Positions 1 to 8,466 are shown, counted from the stretch's first letter. The stretch: 64,000 bases of DNA from Laceyella tengchongensis (GCF_900182735.1 NZ_FXTU01000005.1:62001-126000); one strand, 5' to 3'. Translations and numbers: made by a program. The notes: generated by a model not told the origin, from the sequence alone.

Positions 1-314
1 GCTTGGAGCAGTCGGGCTTGGACCGTTTGATCTCGGCCGCCTACAAGTTGCTCGGCTTGATCACGTATTTTACTGCTGGTGAGAAAGAAGTGCGGGCTTG
101 GACCATCCGCGAGGGCACCAAAGCGCCGCAAGCGGCCGCGGTGATCCACACCGACTTTGAACGCGGCTTCATTCGCGCAGAGGTTACAGCGTATGAAGAC
201 CTGATCGCCTGTGGATCACAAGCGGTTGCCCGCGAGAAGGGATTATTGCGTTTGGAAGGGAAAGATTATGTCGTCAAAGACGGGGACATCATGACGTTCC
301 GCTTTAACGTGTAG
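1..314 (+). CDS. ychF: YchF/EngD P-loop ATPase, C-terminal part (5' end outside window)
   Basis: This is the last ~103 codons of a gene cut by the window edge; the reading frame is open from the first base. The residues match the C-terminal TGS-like domain of YchF/EngD, an Obg-family ATPase that binds ribosomes: LLGLITYFTAGEKEVRAWT, then HTDFERGFIRAEV, and the ending GDIMTFRFNV. The P-loop and helical domains are missing only because of the window edge. The position directly before rpsF is the same as yyaF (ychF) in Bacillus subtilis, which supports the call. The residue before the first TTG is unknown, so no start codon is claimed. Confidence 0.9.
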   Translation, partial: LEQSGLDRLISAAYKLLGLITYFTAGEKEVRAWTIREGTKAPQAAAVIHTDFERGFIRAEVTAYEDLIACGSQAVAREKGLLRLEGKDYVVKDGDIMTFRFNV

Positions 315-398
315 AAGCGAAAGCTGCCACAATCATTTTGGCACTTTCCCGAGTTCTTCGCCCTACCTGTTTTTTGCTCTTTTTGCAGTGAGGGTTCA

Positions 399-427
399 TT
401 GATTTCTTTTTCGTTTTCTGTTACAAT
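399..427 (+). promoter_or_regulatory. Sigma-A-type promoter of the rpsF operon
   Basis: The -35 hexamer TTGATT (399-404) and -10 hexamer TACAAT (422-427) are separated by 17 bases. It lies ~85 bases before rpsF, which leaves room for a structured leader. This was seen in sequence and not tested. Confidence 0.6.
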
Positions 428-433
428 TACTAA

Positions 434-510
434 TCGTACTACGTATCAGACGTATTACTCCTTGCTCTGCGTCGCATAGCAGGGCCGTTTAAGTCCAAAA
501 GGAGGTGTAG
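434..510 (+). ncRNA. Candidate rpsF leader (S6:S18-binding autoregulatory element)
   Basis: The 5' leader between the promoter and rpsF contains a short stem (TGCT at 463-466 with AGCA near 478-481) followed by GGGCCGTTTAAGTCC. Leaders of rpsF in many bacteria carry a stem with an exposed CCG that mimics the 16S site bound by the S6:S18 complex. The CCGTTTAAG segment and the position fit that class. The assignment is from memory of the motif; a covariance-model search would decide it. Confidence 0.45.
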
Positions 511-513
511 AGG

Positions 514-804
514 ATGCATAACTACGAAATCATGTTCATCGTACGTCCAGATGTGGATGAGGAAACCGTAAAAGCGACCCGTGAAAAGGTACAAGCGACC
601 ATTACGGAAAACGGCGGCGAAATCACCAACATCGACGAAATGGGCAAACGCCGTCTCGCTTACGAGATCGACAAACATCGTGAAGGTGTGTACACCGTGT
701 ACACATTCAAAGGTGAAGCGCGCGTTGTTGACGAACTTGATCACGTGATCCGCATTAACGACAACATTTTGCGTCACCTGATCATCAACATCGACGAAAA
801 ATAA
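514..804 (+). CDS. rpsF: 30S ribosomal protein S6
   Basis: This 96-residue protein of usual S6 length starts MHNYEIMFIVRPDVDEE, the typical first beta strand of the ferredoxin-like S6 fold. It ends in the RINDNILRHLIINI strand. S6 binds the central domain of 16S rRNA together with S18. The ATG at 514 is preceded by AGGAGG at about 500-504. It is the first gene of the rpsF-ssb-rpsR operon, the standard arrangement in Firmicutes, and is probably controlled through the leader upstream. Confidence 0.97.
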   Translation: MHNYEIMFIVRPDVDEETVKATREKVQATITENGGEITNIDEMGKRRLAYEIDKHREGVYTVYTFKGEARVVDELDHVIRINDNILRHLIINIDEK

Positions 805-854
805 GATCGATTGATATAGATGAAGGTTGATCATTAGCAAGGGAGAGGGGATCA

Positions 855-1331
855 ATGTTAAATCGGGTCATCTTAGTCGGACGGCTCACCCGTGATCCGG
901 AGTTGCGTTACACAGCCAGCGGAGTGGCGATCACACGCTTTTCCATCGCGGTGAACCGGAATTACACGAACCAGCAAGGGGAACGAGAAGCAGACTTTAT
1001 CAACATCGTCACGTGGCGTGGACTGGCTGAGAACTGTGCCAACTACCTGCGAAAAGGCTCTTTGGTTGGAGTCGATGGCCGTTTGCAGACGGGCAAGTAT
1101 GAAAACCAAGAAGGGCGCACGGTGTACACCACGGATGTGGTGGCGGAAGACGTCCGTTTCTTGGAGCCGAAAAACCGAAGCGAGTCGGTTTCCGATTTCG
1201 GCGGAGGTTCATTTGGCGGCAACTCCTACGGTGGTGGAAACAACAAAAACGTTGGCCGCAAACCGATGGATGATCCCTTTGCTGATGATGGCCAACCCAT
1301 TGACATCTCTGATGATGATCTGCCTTTCTGA
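855..1331 (+). CDS. ssb: Single-stranded DNA-binding protein
   Basis: This 158-residue protein has an N-terminal OB fold (about residues 1-105) beginning MLNRVILVGRLTRDPELRYT. A Gly/Asn-rich linker (about 115-135) and an acidic tip ending DISDDDLPF follow. The DDLPF tail is the peptide by which SSB recruits replication and repair partners. It sits between rpsF and rpsR as in B. subtilis, 50 bases after rpsF, with GGGAGAGGGG just before the ATG. Confidence 0.97.
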   Translation: MLNRVILVGRLTRDPELRYTASGVAITRFSIAVNRNYTNQQGEREADFINIVTWRGLAENCANYLRKGSLVGVDGRLQTGKYENQEGRTVYTTDVVAEDVRFLEPKNRSESVSDFGGGSFGGNSYGGGNNKNVGRKPMDDPFADDGQPIDISDDDLPF

Positions 1332-1372
1332 CATTTAAACCACTTGCTAAATAAGGAAGGAGGCAATTGCTC

Positions 1373-1600
1373 ATGGCTCGTCGTCGTGGAAACAAGCGCC
1401 GCAAGGTCTGCTACTTCACAGTCAACAAAATCGATTATATCGATTACAAAGACACCGACTTGTTGCGCAAGTTCATCAGTGAGCGCGGTAAAATTCTGCC
1501 GCGTCGCGTAACGGGTACCAGCTCCAAGTACCAACGCCAATTGACCCGCGCAATCAAAAGAGCACGTCAAATGGCTCTGGTACCATATAGCAACGATTGA
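1373..1600 (+). CDS. rpsR: 30S ribosomal protein S18
   Basis: S18 (75 residues) starts MARRRGNKRRKVCYF and ends in the basic helix RAIKRARQMALVPYSND. It forms a heterodimer with S6 on the 30S platform. A TTG six bases upstream (1367) is in frame, but the ATG at 1373 is the better start: it has AAGGAAGGAGG about nine bases upstream and gives the canonical MARRR N-terminus. It is the last gene of the operon and is followed by a terminator. Confidence 0.96.
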   Translation: MARRRGNKRRKVCYFTVNKIDYIDYKDTDLLRKFISERGKILPRRVTGTSSKYQRQLTRAIKRARQMALVPYSND

Positions 1601-1605
1601 TCGGC

Positions 1606-1634
1606 AAACAGGGGTGTGCGTCGCCCCTGTTTTT
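1606..1634 (+). terminator. Rho-independent terminator after rpsR
   Basis: Arms ACAGGGG (1608-1614) and CCCCTGT (1624-1630) are followed by TTTT. It closes the rpsF-ssb-rpsR operon. Confidence 0.8.
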
Positions 1635-1713
1635 CGTATGTAAAAGAAGGAAAAAGTTGGACGGATGTGGAAGCATCTCCTAAACTTGTTTACATTTGAA
1701 GGAGTGCAACCAT

Positions 1714-2025
1714 ATGAGTCGGCCTGAACGGGGAGTGCAATTCGCTAAGAGCGTGAAAGTGATCGAATGGTTAAAAACCGAAATCCTTGATCAGATTGCC
1801 AACCTATTTCGGGGAATTTTCCATGCCAATCAGCATATGATGATAGATAGTTTGTCCAGTTTGGTTATTTCGGTGTATGTCATGGCGAGACGGATGGGTT
1901 TTTCGTTTCGCGAGCTTGATCAGGCGGTAATTCAAAAATTACGCGAGCATATCCATGAAGGGCATCAATTGGAACAATGGTACGGTGATTTGTCTTCTTT
2001 GGAAGAATACGTGAACAAGAGGTGA
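1714..2025 (+). CDS. MazG-like family small helical protein
   Basis: The 103-residue protein is predominantly helical, with DQIANLFRGIFHANQHMMIDSL and LVISVYVMARRMGFSFREL. This matches the short MazG-like proteins found beside rpsR/yybS in Bacillales, as recalled. The acidic metal-binding residues of true MazG NTP pyrophosphohydrolases are not clearly present, so catalytic activity is not claimed. The ATG at 1714 is preceded by AAGGAG. Its stop lies at or next to the start of yybS, so the two genes are probably co-translated. A weak promoter (TTGGAC 1657-1662, TAAACT 1681-1686) may serve both. Confidence 0.65.
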   Translation: MSRPERGVQFAKSVKVIEWLKTEILDQIANLFRGIFHANQHMMIDSLSSLVISVYVMARRMGFSFRELDQAVIQKLREHIHEGHQLEQWYGDLSSLEEYVNKR

Positions 2026-2033
2026 CAAGTGGT

Positions 2034-2939
2034 TTGTCTCAACAGTCAAAAGGGGGATGGAAGGATGGCCTTCTCGCTTGCGGAGGGTTTCTCTTCCTTC
2101 TCGTTTCTTTATTTATCCCTGTTCTTCAGTTTGTTGCGCTTTGGCTTCTTCCCCTTCCATTCCTCCTGCTCAAGGCTAAGCGGCCTTGGTCGACAACCCT
2201 GATTCCGTTCGGCATGTTGATTGTTTGGCTTCTCTTTTATACGGTTCCCCTTTTTATTTGTTTGTTCCTGTTCGCTTGGTTGACTGGTAGCGTCATGGGG
2301 CATTTGGTTCGCAAGGAAGATGCGACAGGGACGGATACAGTGTTGGGCGGCTTGGTAGCTGGGTTGGTTAGTTCTTGGATCATCCTGTTGGTGGGCCAAC
2401 TCGGTTTCCAGTTGTTTTCGCAGTTGACCACGGTTTGGGATCAGCAATGGGCGGAAACGGTGCGCCTTATGGGGAAAAATGGGATTGCTTTGCAGGATGC
2501 AGGGTTGTCTTTGTCGGTCGCTTTTCCGATCCTGCTGTTCATGCTCATCGTCCCGTCGGTGGTTGCAACGTTTCTAGTGGCTTCCCGCCTGTTGGAACGT
2601 GCGGGATTTCCCCGGAAATCTTTGCCGCCGTTTTATGAATGGCGCTTGCCCCGGATTTTTTTCACCGCGTACCTGTTGTTGATGATCGCATCGCTTGTGC
2701 AGTCCGGCAACGAGGTGGGCGGCGATTGGATACTGGGATTCTTGTATTTGATGCAAATCCTGATGGTGTTGCAGGGTTGCTCGTTTGCGCTGTTTCTTCT
2801 GCAACGCCGTCGCGGTCGGGTCGGCTGGGGGAGCCACGCGCTCGCGCTGGTGTTGGCCGTTCCGCTTTCTCCGCTGTTTATGTTGTTGGGGTTCATTGAT
2901 ACGGGGATTGACTTGCGGGGACGCCTAGCCAAGAAGTGA
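2034..2939 (+). CDS. yybS: YybS family polytopic membrane protein (DUF2232)
   Basis: About 300 residues carry roughly eight hydrophobic segments, for example near residues 15-50, 65-90, 105-130, 160-185 and 210-290. It lacks a signal sequence and recognisable catalytic motifs. The position immediately before gdpP and rplI matches yybS of B. subtilis, a DUF2232 protein of unknown function resembling small-molecule transporters. Two starts are possible: GTG 2022, which overlaps the previous stop as GTGA, and TTG 2034. TTG 2034 is preferred because AGAGGTGA lies eight bases before it. Confidence 0.75.
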   Translation: MSQQSKGGWKDGLLACGGFLFLLVSLFIPVLQFVALWLLPLPFLLLKAKRPWSTTLIPFGMLIVWLLFYTVPLFICLFLFAWLTGSVMGHLVRKEDATGTDTVLGGLVAGLVSSWIILLVGQLGFQLFSQLTTVWDQQWAETVRLMGKNGIALQDAGLSLSVAFPILLFMLIVPSVVATFLVASRLLERAGFPRKSLPPFYEWRLPRIFFTAYLLLMIASLVQSGNEVGGDWILGFLYLMQILMVLQGCSFALFLLQRRRGRVGWGSHALALVLAVPLSPLFMLLGFIDTGIDLRGRLAKK

Positions 2940-2996
2940 GATCCGGCAAGCTGGCGGAAATCCAAGTTTTGGCGGTGTGATCAAGAGGGGCGGGAG

Positions 2997-3024
2997 TTGC
3001 TCTATCCTATAACTGGGGTAAAAT
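2997..3024 (+). promoter_or_regulatory. Possible promoter of gdpP-rplI
   Basis: TTGCTC (2997-3002) and TAAAAT (3019-3024) are 16 bases apart and lie 44 bases before the gdpP start. The -10 is good and the -35 is moderate. Confidence 0.4.
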
Positions 3025-3067
3025 AAGAGTGAGATGAAATGCAGGGTTGACAGTTTGAGGGGATAGA

Positions 3068-5035
3068 ATGATGCCAAAGTTTGTTATACAAAGATGGCAT
3101 GGGTACCATATGATATTTGCCATGTGTTTTAGCCTGGTCTTAATCGCTTTGCTTTCCATATATGAATGGGTTTATGGCTTGGTGGGCCTCGTACTTTTTG
3201 TAGTGCTGGCCTGGGTTTTGTACAAGGCGGAACGGGCTTTTCGCCATGATTTCACTGAATATGTGCTGACTCTAAACCATCGAGTCAAGAATGCAGGGCA
3301 AACGGCGATGGATGAGATGCCAGTCGGCATCTTGTTGTATGACCGGTCTGGTCGAATTGAGTGGCACAATCCGTTCATTGCAGGCATGATGGGGAAATGT
3401 GAACGAATGATTGGGGAACCGGTGGTTGATGTGTTTCCGCAATTGAAAGAAGCACAGGAGGCGGTTCCGTGCACGGTCGAATTGGAAGGGCGCGTCTATG
3501 AAGTAACCCATCAGCGCGAAGAGAGAGTGTATTTTTTTAGAGACATCACGCGGCTGGAGAGCTTGCGGCAAAAGTTACACAACGAACGCGCGATTTTCGG
3601 GTTCATCCATCTGGATAACTTTGACGAGGCCGGACAAGGCTTGACTGATCAAGAGGCCACGTTGTTGCTGTCCAATGTGGCGGGGACGATTTCCAAGTGG
3701 GCATTGGAATATGACATTACCCTCAAACGGCTTGATACAGATAAAATGTTCTTTGTAGCGGCGCAACAATCACTGGAGCGGTTGATGAAATCCCGCTTTG
3801 AAATTTTGGACGTGGTCAGGGAGATGACCAGGAAGAATAAGATTCCAATCACCTTGAGTATTGGGATCGCAAGCGTCGGGGACACCTTGGTCGAAAGGAC
3901 GCAAAACGCCCAAGCGGCATTAGATATCGCGTTGGCTCGCGGTGGGGATCAAGCTGCCGTGAAGCAAGGCGAAGAGACCGTTTTCTTTGGCGGCAAGACC
4001 AACGCGGTCGAGAAACGGACGCGAGTGCGTGCCCGGGTAATCTCCCACGCGATGAGCAATTTGATTCAAGACAGCAAGCGCGTGATTGTTATGGGCCACA
4101 CGCAGCCGGACATGGATGCGTTGGGGGCGGCCATCGGCGTCGTCAAGTTCGCTTTGATTCATGATTGTGAAGCGCACATCGTGCTGGACGAAGAGAACGC
4201 TTCGATTGAACGGTTGCTAGCCGCTGTGCGTAGCCACTCGCAACTGGGGGAGATGTTGATCCAACCCGAGCGGGCGCTGTCCTTGGTGGATGATCCGGAT
4301 ACGCTTCTCATCTTGGTCGATACGCACAAGCCGTCGCTGGCGATGGATGCCCGCTTATTGGAGCGGGCCCGCAAAATCGTGGTGATTGACCACCATCGCC
4401 GCGGCGAGGATTTTGTGAAAGATCCGGTGCTGGTGTATCTAGAGCCTTATGCCTCTTCTACTAGTGAATTGGTGACGGAGCTGTTGCAATATCAAGATCA
4501 GCGTCTGTCCATGGATACGTTGGAAGCGACGGCCTTATTGGCCGGGATTGTGGTAGACACGAAGAATTTCGCCTTCCGGGCTGGTTCGCGCACCTTTGAG
4601 GCGGCGTCCTTCTTGCGCAGGCATGGCGCTGACCTCATGATGGTGCAATCGCTGTTGAAAGAGGATTTGAGCCAGTACGTCAAACGGGCGGAAATTATCA
4701 AGTCCACGGAAGTCGTGCGCGGAGACATCGCTGTCGCCGTGGGTGACGAGACGACGGAGTATGATCAGTTGCTGATTGCGCAAGCGGCCGACACCTTGTT
4801 GAATATGCAAGGCATCCGCGCCTCATTTGTGATAGGCCGCCGTGGTGACGGGTTGATCTCGATCAGTGCGAGATCGCAAGGGGAAATTAATGTCCAAGTC
4901 ATCATGGAACAATTGGGGGGCGGAGGGCATTTGACCAACGCCGCTTGCCAATTGAAAAACGGTTCATTGGGCGAGGTCAAATCGCGCCTAATGCAAGTGT
5001 TGCAAGAGAATTTGGATGGAGGGCCGGAGAAATGA
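3068..5035 (+). CDS. gdpP: Cyclic-di-AMP phosphodiesterase GdpP (YybT)
   Basis: The protein is 655 residues, the usual GdpP length. Two membrane helices (about 12-58) are followed by a PAS-like domain (about 80-165) and a degenerate GGDEF domain (about 170-300). The C-terminal DHH/DHHA1 phosphodiesterase has the metal motifs GHTQPDMDALG, DTHKPS and IDHHRRGED, and the DHHA1 glycine-rich loop GGGGH. It hydrolyses c-di-AMP and thereby affects potassium and cell-wall homeostasis. An ATG three bases further on (3071) is an alternative start; GAGGGGATAG precedes both. The gene overlaps rplI by four bases (ATGA), as in B. subtilis. Confidence 0.95.
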   Translation: MMPKFVIQRWHGYHMIFAMCFSLVLIALLSIYEWVYGLVGLVLFVVLAWVLYKAERAFRHDFTEYVLTLNHRVKNAGQTAMDEMPVGILLYDRSGRIEWHNPFIAGMMGKCERMIGEPVVDVFPQLKEAQEAVPCTVELEGRVYEVTHQREERVYFFRDITRLESLRQKLHNERAIFGFIHLDNFDEAGQGLTDQEATLLLSNVAGTISKWALEYDITLKRLDTDKMFFVAAQQSLERLMKSRFEILDVVREMTRKNKIPITLSIGIASVGDTLVERTQNAQAALDIALARGGDQAAVKQGEETVFFGGKTNAVEKRTRVRARVISHAMSNLIQDSKRVIVMGHTQPDMDALGAAIGVVKFALIHDCEAHIVLDEENASIERLLAAVRSHSQLGEMLIQPERALSLVDDPDTLLILVDTHKPSLAMDARLLERARKIVVIDHHRRGEDFVKDPVLVYLEPYASSTSELVTELLQYQDQRLSMDTLEATALLAGIVVDTKNFAFRAGSRTFEAASFLRRHGADLMMVQSLLKEDLSQYVKRAEIIKSTEVVRGDIAVAVGDETTEYDQLLIAQAADTLLNMQGIRASFVIGRRGDGLISISARSQGEINVQVIMEQLGGGGHLTNAACQLKNGSLGEVKSRLMQVLQENLDGGPEK

Positions 5036-5478
5036 AAGTCATTTTACAACAAGATGTGAAAGGCACAGGCAAAAAAGGGGAAGTCAAAGAAGTTTCCGAA
5101 GGTTACGCGCGTAACTTTCTGATTCCACGGAAATTGGCGATTCCCGCCACTGATGGTAACATGAACACGTTGAAAGAGCAAAAGCGCTTAGAAGAGAAAC
5201 GCAAAGAAGCGGAATTGAAAGAAGCGCAAGAATTGGGCCAGCGCATTGACTCGTTGACGGTGAAATTGTCCACCAAGACCGGGCAAGGTGGTCGGGTGTT
5301 CGGTTCCATCACCTCCAAACAAATCAGCCAAGCGCTGAAACAGCAACATCAATTGCAAATCGACAAGAAAAAGATTCTGCTTGATGAGCCGATTCGCGCA
5401 TTGGGTGTGACCAAAGTTCCCGTGAAGTTGCACCCCAAAGTGTCGGCGACCCTGTCGGTGCAAGTGGTGGAAGAATAA
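5032..5478 (+). CDS. rplI: 50S ribosomal protein L9
   Basis: This 148-residue protein begins MKVILQQDVKGTGKKGEV, the hallmark N-terminal domain of L9. The long connecting helix (about 42-75) is rich in Lys and Glu, and the C-terminal RNA-binding domain contains GRVFGSITSKQI. An in-frame extension upstream is open but lies inside gdpP. The ATG at 5032 overlaps the gdpP stop (ATGA), has GGAGGGCCGGAG upstream and gives the canonical N-terminus. Confidence 0.97.
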   Translation: MKVILQQDVKGTGKKGEVKEVSEGYARNFLIPRKLAIPATDGNMNTLKEQKRLEEKRKEAELKEAQELGQRIDSLTVKLSTKTGQGGRVFGSITSKQISQALKQQHQLQIDKKKILLDEPIRALGVTKVPVKLHPKVSATLSVQVVEE

Positions 5479-5574
5479 AACGGTGCGCATCCTGCACCCA
5501 TGCGCGAACCAGGAAGTGGGCTCGCCTTAGGATGATGGCGGGTCTGCCTTCCCTTGCATCAAAGAAGTGATTTA

Positions 5575-5604
5575 AAGCCCTCCACTCGCATGGAGAGCTT
5601 TTTT
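5575..5604 (+). terminator. Terminator after rplI
   Basis: AAGCCCTCCA (5575-5584) pairs with TGGAGAGCTT (5591-5600), with one internal mismatch, and is followed by a T run. It ends just before the SD of the helicase gene. Confidence 0.7.
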
Positions 5605-5626
5605 ATGGGGCAAAGGGGGAGAAACG

Positions 5627-6976
5627 ATGAGTGACTTGTTTGCTGATCGTCTACCTCCGCACAATCACGAAGCTGAACAAGCTGTGTTGGGTGCCATTTT
5701 GCTGGAGCCGGGCGTATTGGTTTCTGTTAATGAGCGCTTAAAGCCAGATGATTTTTATCGCCAGTCCCATCAACGCCTGTTTCAAGTGATGAATGAATTG
5801 GGCGAACAGGGAGAGCCCGTTGATTTGGTCACCCTGACAGCGGAGTTGCAAGACCGCAAGCTGTTGGAAGAAGTGGGGGGAGTGACCTATCTCAACGAAC
5901 TGGCCAGTGCCGTGCCTACCGCAGCCAATGTCGAGTATTACGCCAAGATCGTTGAGGAGAAAGCGGTGCTGCGCCGACTCATCAGGACGGCATCCCAGAT
6001 CGCAATGTCTGGTTATGGCGGCAACGAAGAATTGGATCACTTGCTCAATGAAGCGGAACGGCGGATTTTGGAAGTATCTCAGCGCCGCATCCGCGGCAGT
6101 GGGTTTATCCCGATTCAAGATGCGTTGATGGAGTCTTATGAGCAGATTGAAGCGTTGCACTTTAACAAAGGCGGCATCAGCGGGATTCCTACCGGATTTG
6201 TCGATCTGGATCGGATGACTTCCGGCCTTAAGGGATCGGAGCTGATCATTCTGGCCGCCCGACCAGCGATGGGAAAAACGGCTTTTGCGTTGAACTTGGC
6301 ACAAAACGCGGCAGTGCGGAGTGGACAGACCGTGGCTATCTTCAGTTTGGAGATGGGGGCTTCCCAGTTGGTGTCACGGATGTTGGCATCGGAAGGGAAC
6401 ATTGACGCCCAAGCATTTCGAACGGGGAATTTAAATGAGGAAGATTGGGAAAAGCTAACAATGGCGATGAGTACATTGAGCGAAGCGCCGATCTTTATTG
6501 ACGATTCGCCGGGAGTGACTGTGTACGACATTCGCGCCAAACTGCGCCGCTTAAAAGTGGAACGTGGCTTGGGATTGGTCGTGATCGACTACTTGCAGTT
6601 GATTTCAGGTCGCGGCGGCGAGAGCAGGCAACAGGAAATTTCCGAAATCTCGCGGTCGTTGAAATTGATGGCGCGGGAATTCGATGTGCCGGTCATCGCA
6701 TTGTCGCAGTTATCGCGGGCGGTGGAACAGCGGCAAGACAAACGGCCGATGTTATCGGACCTGCGGGAATCGGGCTCAATCGAACAAGATGCCGATGTGG
6801 TAGCCTTTTTATATCGGGATGATTATTACAATGAGGATTCCGAGAAGAAAAACATCGCTGAGCTCATCATTGGCAAACAGCGGAGCGGACCGGTTGGCAA
6901 AGTGGAATTGCTCTTCCTTAAGAACTACAACAAATTTTTAAGCTTGGATATAAAGCAACCAGCTATACACGAATAA
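5627..6976 (+). CDS. dnaC: Replicative DNA helicase (DnaB family; named DnaC in B. subtilis)
   Basis: The 449-residue protein has an N-terminal helical domain (about 8-150), a linker and a RecA-like motor domain with Walker A ARPAMGKTAFAL (about 211-222). Walker B VVIDYLQLI and the arginine-finger region RQDKRPMLSDLRESGSIEQD follow. It unwinds DNA at the fork as a hexamer. It lies between rplI and purA as in B. subtilis. The ATG at 5627 has GGGGGAGAA upstream. Note the naming: this is the equivalent of E. coli dnaB. Confidence 0.96.
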   Translation: MSDLFADRLPPHNHEAEQAVLGAILLEPGVLVSVNERLKPDDFYRQSHQRLFQVMNELGEQGEPVDLVTLTAELQDRKLLEEVGGVTYLNELASAVPTAANVEYYAKIVEEKAVLRRLIRTASQIAMSGYGGNEELDHLLNEAERRILEVSQRRIRGSGFIPIQDALMESYEQIEALHFNKGGISGIPTGFVDLDRMTSGLKGSELIILAARPAMGKTAFALNLAQNAAVRSGQTVAIFSLEMGASQLVSRMLASEGNIDAQAFRTGNLNEEDWEKLTMAMSTLSEAPIFIDDSPGVTVYDIRAKLRRLKVERGLGLVVIDYLQLISGRGGESRQQEISEISRSLKLMAREFDVPVIALSQLSRAVEQRQDKRPMLSDLRESGSIEQDADVVAFLYRDDYYNEDSEKKNIAELIIGKQRSGPVGKVELLFLKNYNKFLSLDIKQPAIHE

Positions 6977-6996
6977 TCATTTATAATATTTCGATT

Positions 6997-7009
6997 AATG
7001 TTCGTATTT
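6997..7009. promoter_or_regulatory. PurBox-like site upstream of the purA -35
   Basis: The + strand AATGTTCGTATTT reads AAATACGAACATT on the other strand. It matches the PurR consensus AWWWCCGAACWWT at 12 of 13 positions. It ends two bases before the -35 hexamer. Confidence 0.5.
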
Positions 7010-7011
7010 TA

Positions 7012-7041
7012 TTGACAACGACGCGGTAATATTGGTAAAAT
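7012..7041 (+). promoter_or_regulatory. Sigma-A promoter of purA
   Basis: Consensus -35 TTGACA (7012-7017) and -10 TAAAAT (7036-7041) have an 18-base spacer. The implied transcription start near 7048 lies after the in-frame start candidate at 7040, which supports the downstream ATG at 7097. Confidence 0.75.
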
Positions 7042-7059
7042 GAAGCGGTGCTTGAATTT

Positions 7060-7072
7060 GATGTTCGGAAAT
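7060..7072. promoter_or_regulatory. PurBox-like site in the purA leader
   Basis: The + strand GATGTTCGGAAAT reads ATTTCCGAACATC on the other strand, 12 of 13 to AWWWCCGAACWWT. It has the same orientation as the copy at 6997 and lies exactly 63 bp away. Confidence 0.55.
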
Positions 7073-7096
7073 TGTACCGCTGAGGGGGAACAAACG

Positions 7097-8383
7097 ATGT
7101 CCACGGTGGTTGTTGTAGGTACCCAGTGGGGAGATGAAGGAAAAGGGAAGATCACGGATTTCTTGGCAGAGAAAGCGGAGGTTGTTGCGCGTTACCAAGG
7201 CGGGAACAACGCAGGCCACACCATTGTGTTTGGCGGAACTCGCTATAAGCTGCACATGATTCCGTCTGGGATCTTCTATCGTGACAAAGTGTGCGTGTTG
7301 GGTAATGGCATGGTAGTCAATCCGGAAGCATTGGTGAAGGAGTTGGACTACCTGCACGAACATGGGATTGTCACCGACAACTTGCGCATTTCTGATCGGG
7401 CCCATGTGATTATGCCTTATCATTTGCGTTTGGATTTAGCTGAAGAAGCGAGCAAGGGCTCCGGTAAAATCGGGACGACGGGTAAAGGGATCGGTCCGGC
7501 CTATATGGATAAGGCGGCCCGGGTGGGAATCCGCATCAACGATCTCTTGGATAAGGAATTGTTCCGGGCGAAGCTGACGCGCATCCTGGAGGAGAAAAAC
7601 CGCATCTTGGAACGACTTTATGGGGAAGAAGGATTTAGCTTTGAAGAGATTTATGAGCCTTATTTGGCTTATGCGGATCGGATTCGCGACTATGTCGTCG
7701 ACACATCGGTGGTGTTGAACGATGCCATTGACCAAGGAAAACGGGTCTTGTTTGAAGGGGCCCAAGGCGTGATGTTGGATATTGACCAAGGGACGTATCC
7801 TTTCGTTACGTCGTCCAACCCGGTCGCTGGTGGGGTATGCATCGGTTCTGGCGTCGGCCCGACCAAGATTCATCAAGTGGTGGGTGTAGCCAAAGCGTAC
7901 ACCACCCGTGTTGGTGACGGCCCATTCCCCACGGAGCTGTTTGATGAAATCGGCGATCAGATCAGAGAAGTGGGACGCGAGTACGGTACCACCACCGGCC
8001 GCCCACGCCGCGTGGGTTGGTTTGACAGTGTGGTAGTGCGCCATGCGCGCCGTGTGAGCGGCATCACTGGTCTGTCTCTCAACTCGCTGGACGTGCTGAC
8101 CGGCATCGACACGGTCAAAATCTGCACCGCTTATGAATATGAAGGGCAAATCATCGAAAATTACCCTGCCAATCTCGATATCTTGGCTAAATGCAAGCCG
8201 GTCTACGAAGAATTGCCGGGTTGGAAAGAGGATATTACGGGAGTGCGCAACTTCCATGACTTGCCTTTGGAAGCCCAGCACTATGTAGAACGGGTGTCAC
8301 AGTTGACAGGGATTCCGCTGGCGATCTTCTCTGTCGGTCCGGACCGTGACCAAACGATCCAAGTGCGCCCGGTATACGCTTAA
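7097..8383 (+). CDS. purA: Adenylosuccinate synthetase
   Basis: The 428-residue enzyme joins IMP and aspartate with GTP on the route to AMP. The signature GTQWGDEGKGK is at residues 8-18, followed by the IMP-site segment GTTGKGIGPAY, the GTTTGRPRRVGWFD loop and the C-terminal base-recognition stretch. An in-frame start at 7040 is rejected because it lies at or before the predicted transcription start. The ATG at 7097 has GAGGGGGAA ahead of it and gives MSTVVVVGTQWGDE. Two PurBox-like sites flank the promoter, so purine repression by PurR is likely. Confidence 0.97.
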   Translation: MSTVVVVGTQWGDEGKGKITDFLAEKAEVVARYQGGNNAGHTIVFGGTRYKLHMIPSGIFYRDKVCVLGNGMVVNPEALVKELDYLHEHGIVTDNLRISDRAHVIMPYHLRLDLAEEASKGSGKIGTTGKGIGPAYMDKAARVGIRINDLLDKELFRAKLTRILEEKNRILERLYGEEGFSFEEIYEPYLAYADRIRDYVVDTSVVLNDAIDQGKRVLFEGAQGVMLDIDQGTYPFVTSSNPVAGGVCIGSGVGPTKIHQVVGVAKAYTTRVGDGPFPTELFDEIGDQIREVGREYGTTTGRPRRVGWFDSVVVRHARRVSGITGLSLNSLDVLTGIDTVKICTAYEYEGQIIENYPANLDILAKCKPVYEELPGWKEDITGVRNFHDLPLEAQHYVERVSQLTGIPLAIFSVGPDRDQTIQVRPVYA

Positions 8384-8413
8384 TAAAGCAGACGCTGGGT
8401 TCGGCGAAAAAAG

Positions 8414-8466
8414 AAACACACTGGCGATGAGACTTGTGGAGTCATCATCAGCCAGTGTGTTTTTTA
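8414..8466 (+). terminator. Strong terminator after purA
   Basis: AACACACTGGC (8415-8425) pairs with GCCAGTGTGTT (8451-8461), with further pairing inside, followed by TTTTT. It separates purA from the convergent rlmH. Confidence 0.85.

Noticed and set aside
7436..8281. A 281-codon open frame antisense to purA
   Set aside because: purA is conserved over its whole length on the + strand; the antisense product has no recognisable domain or start signal.
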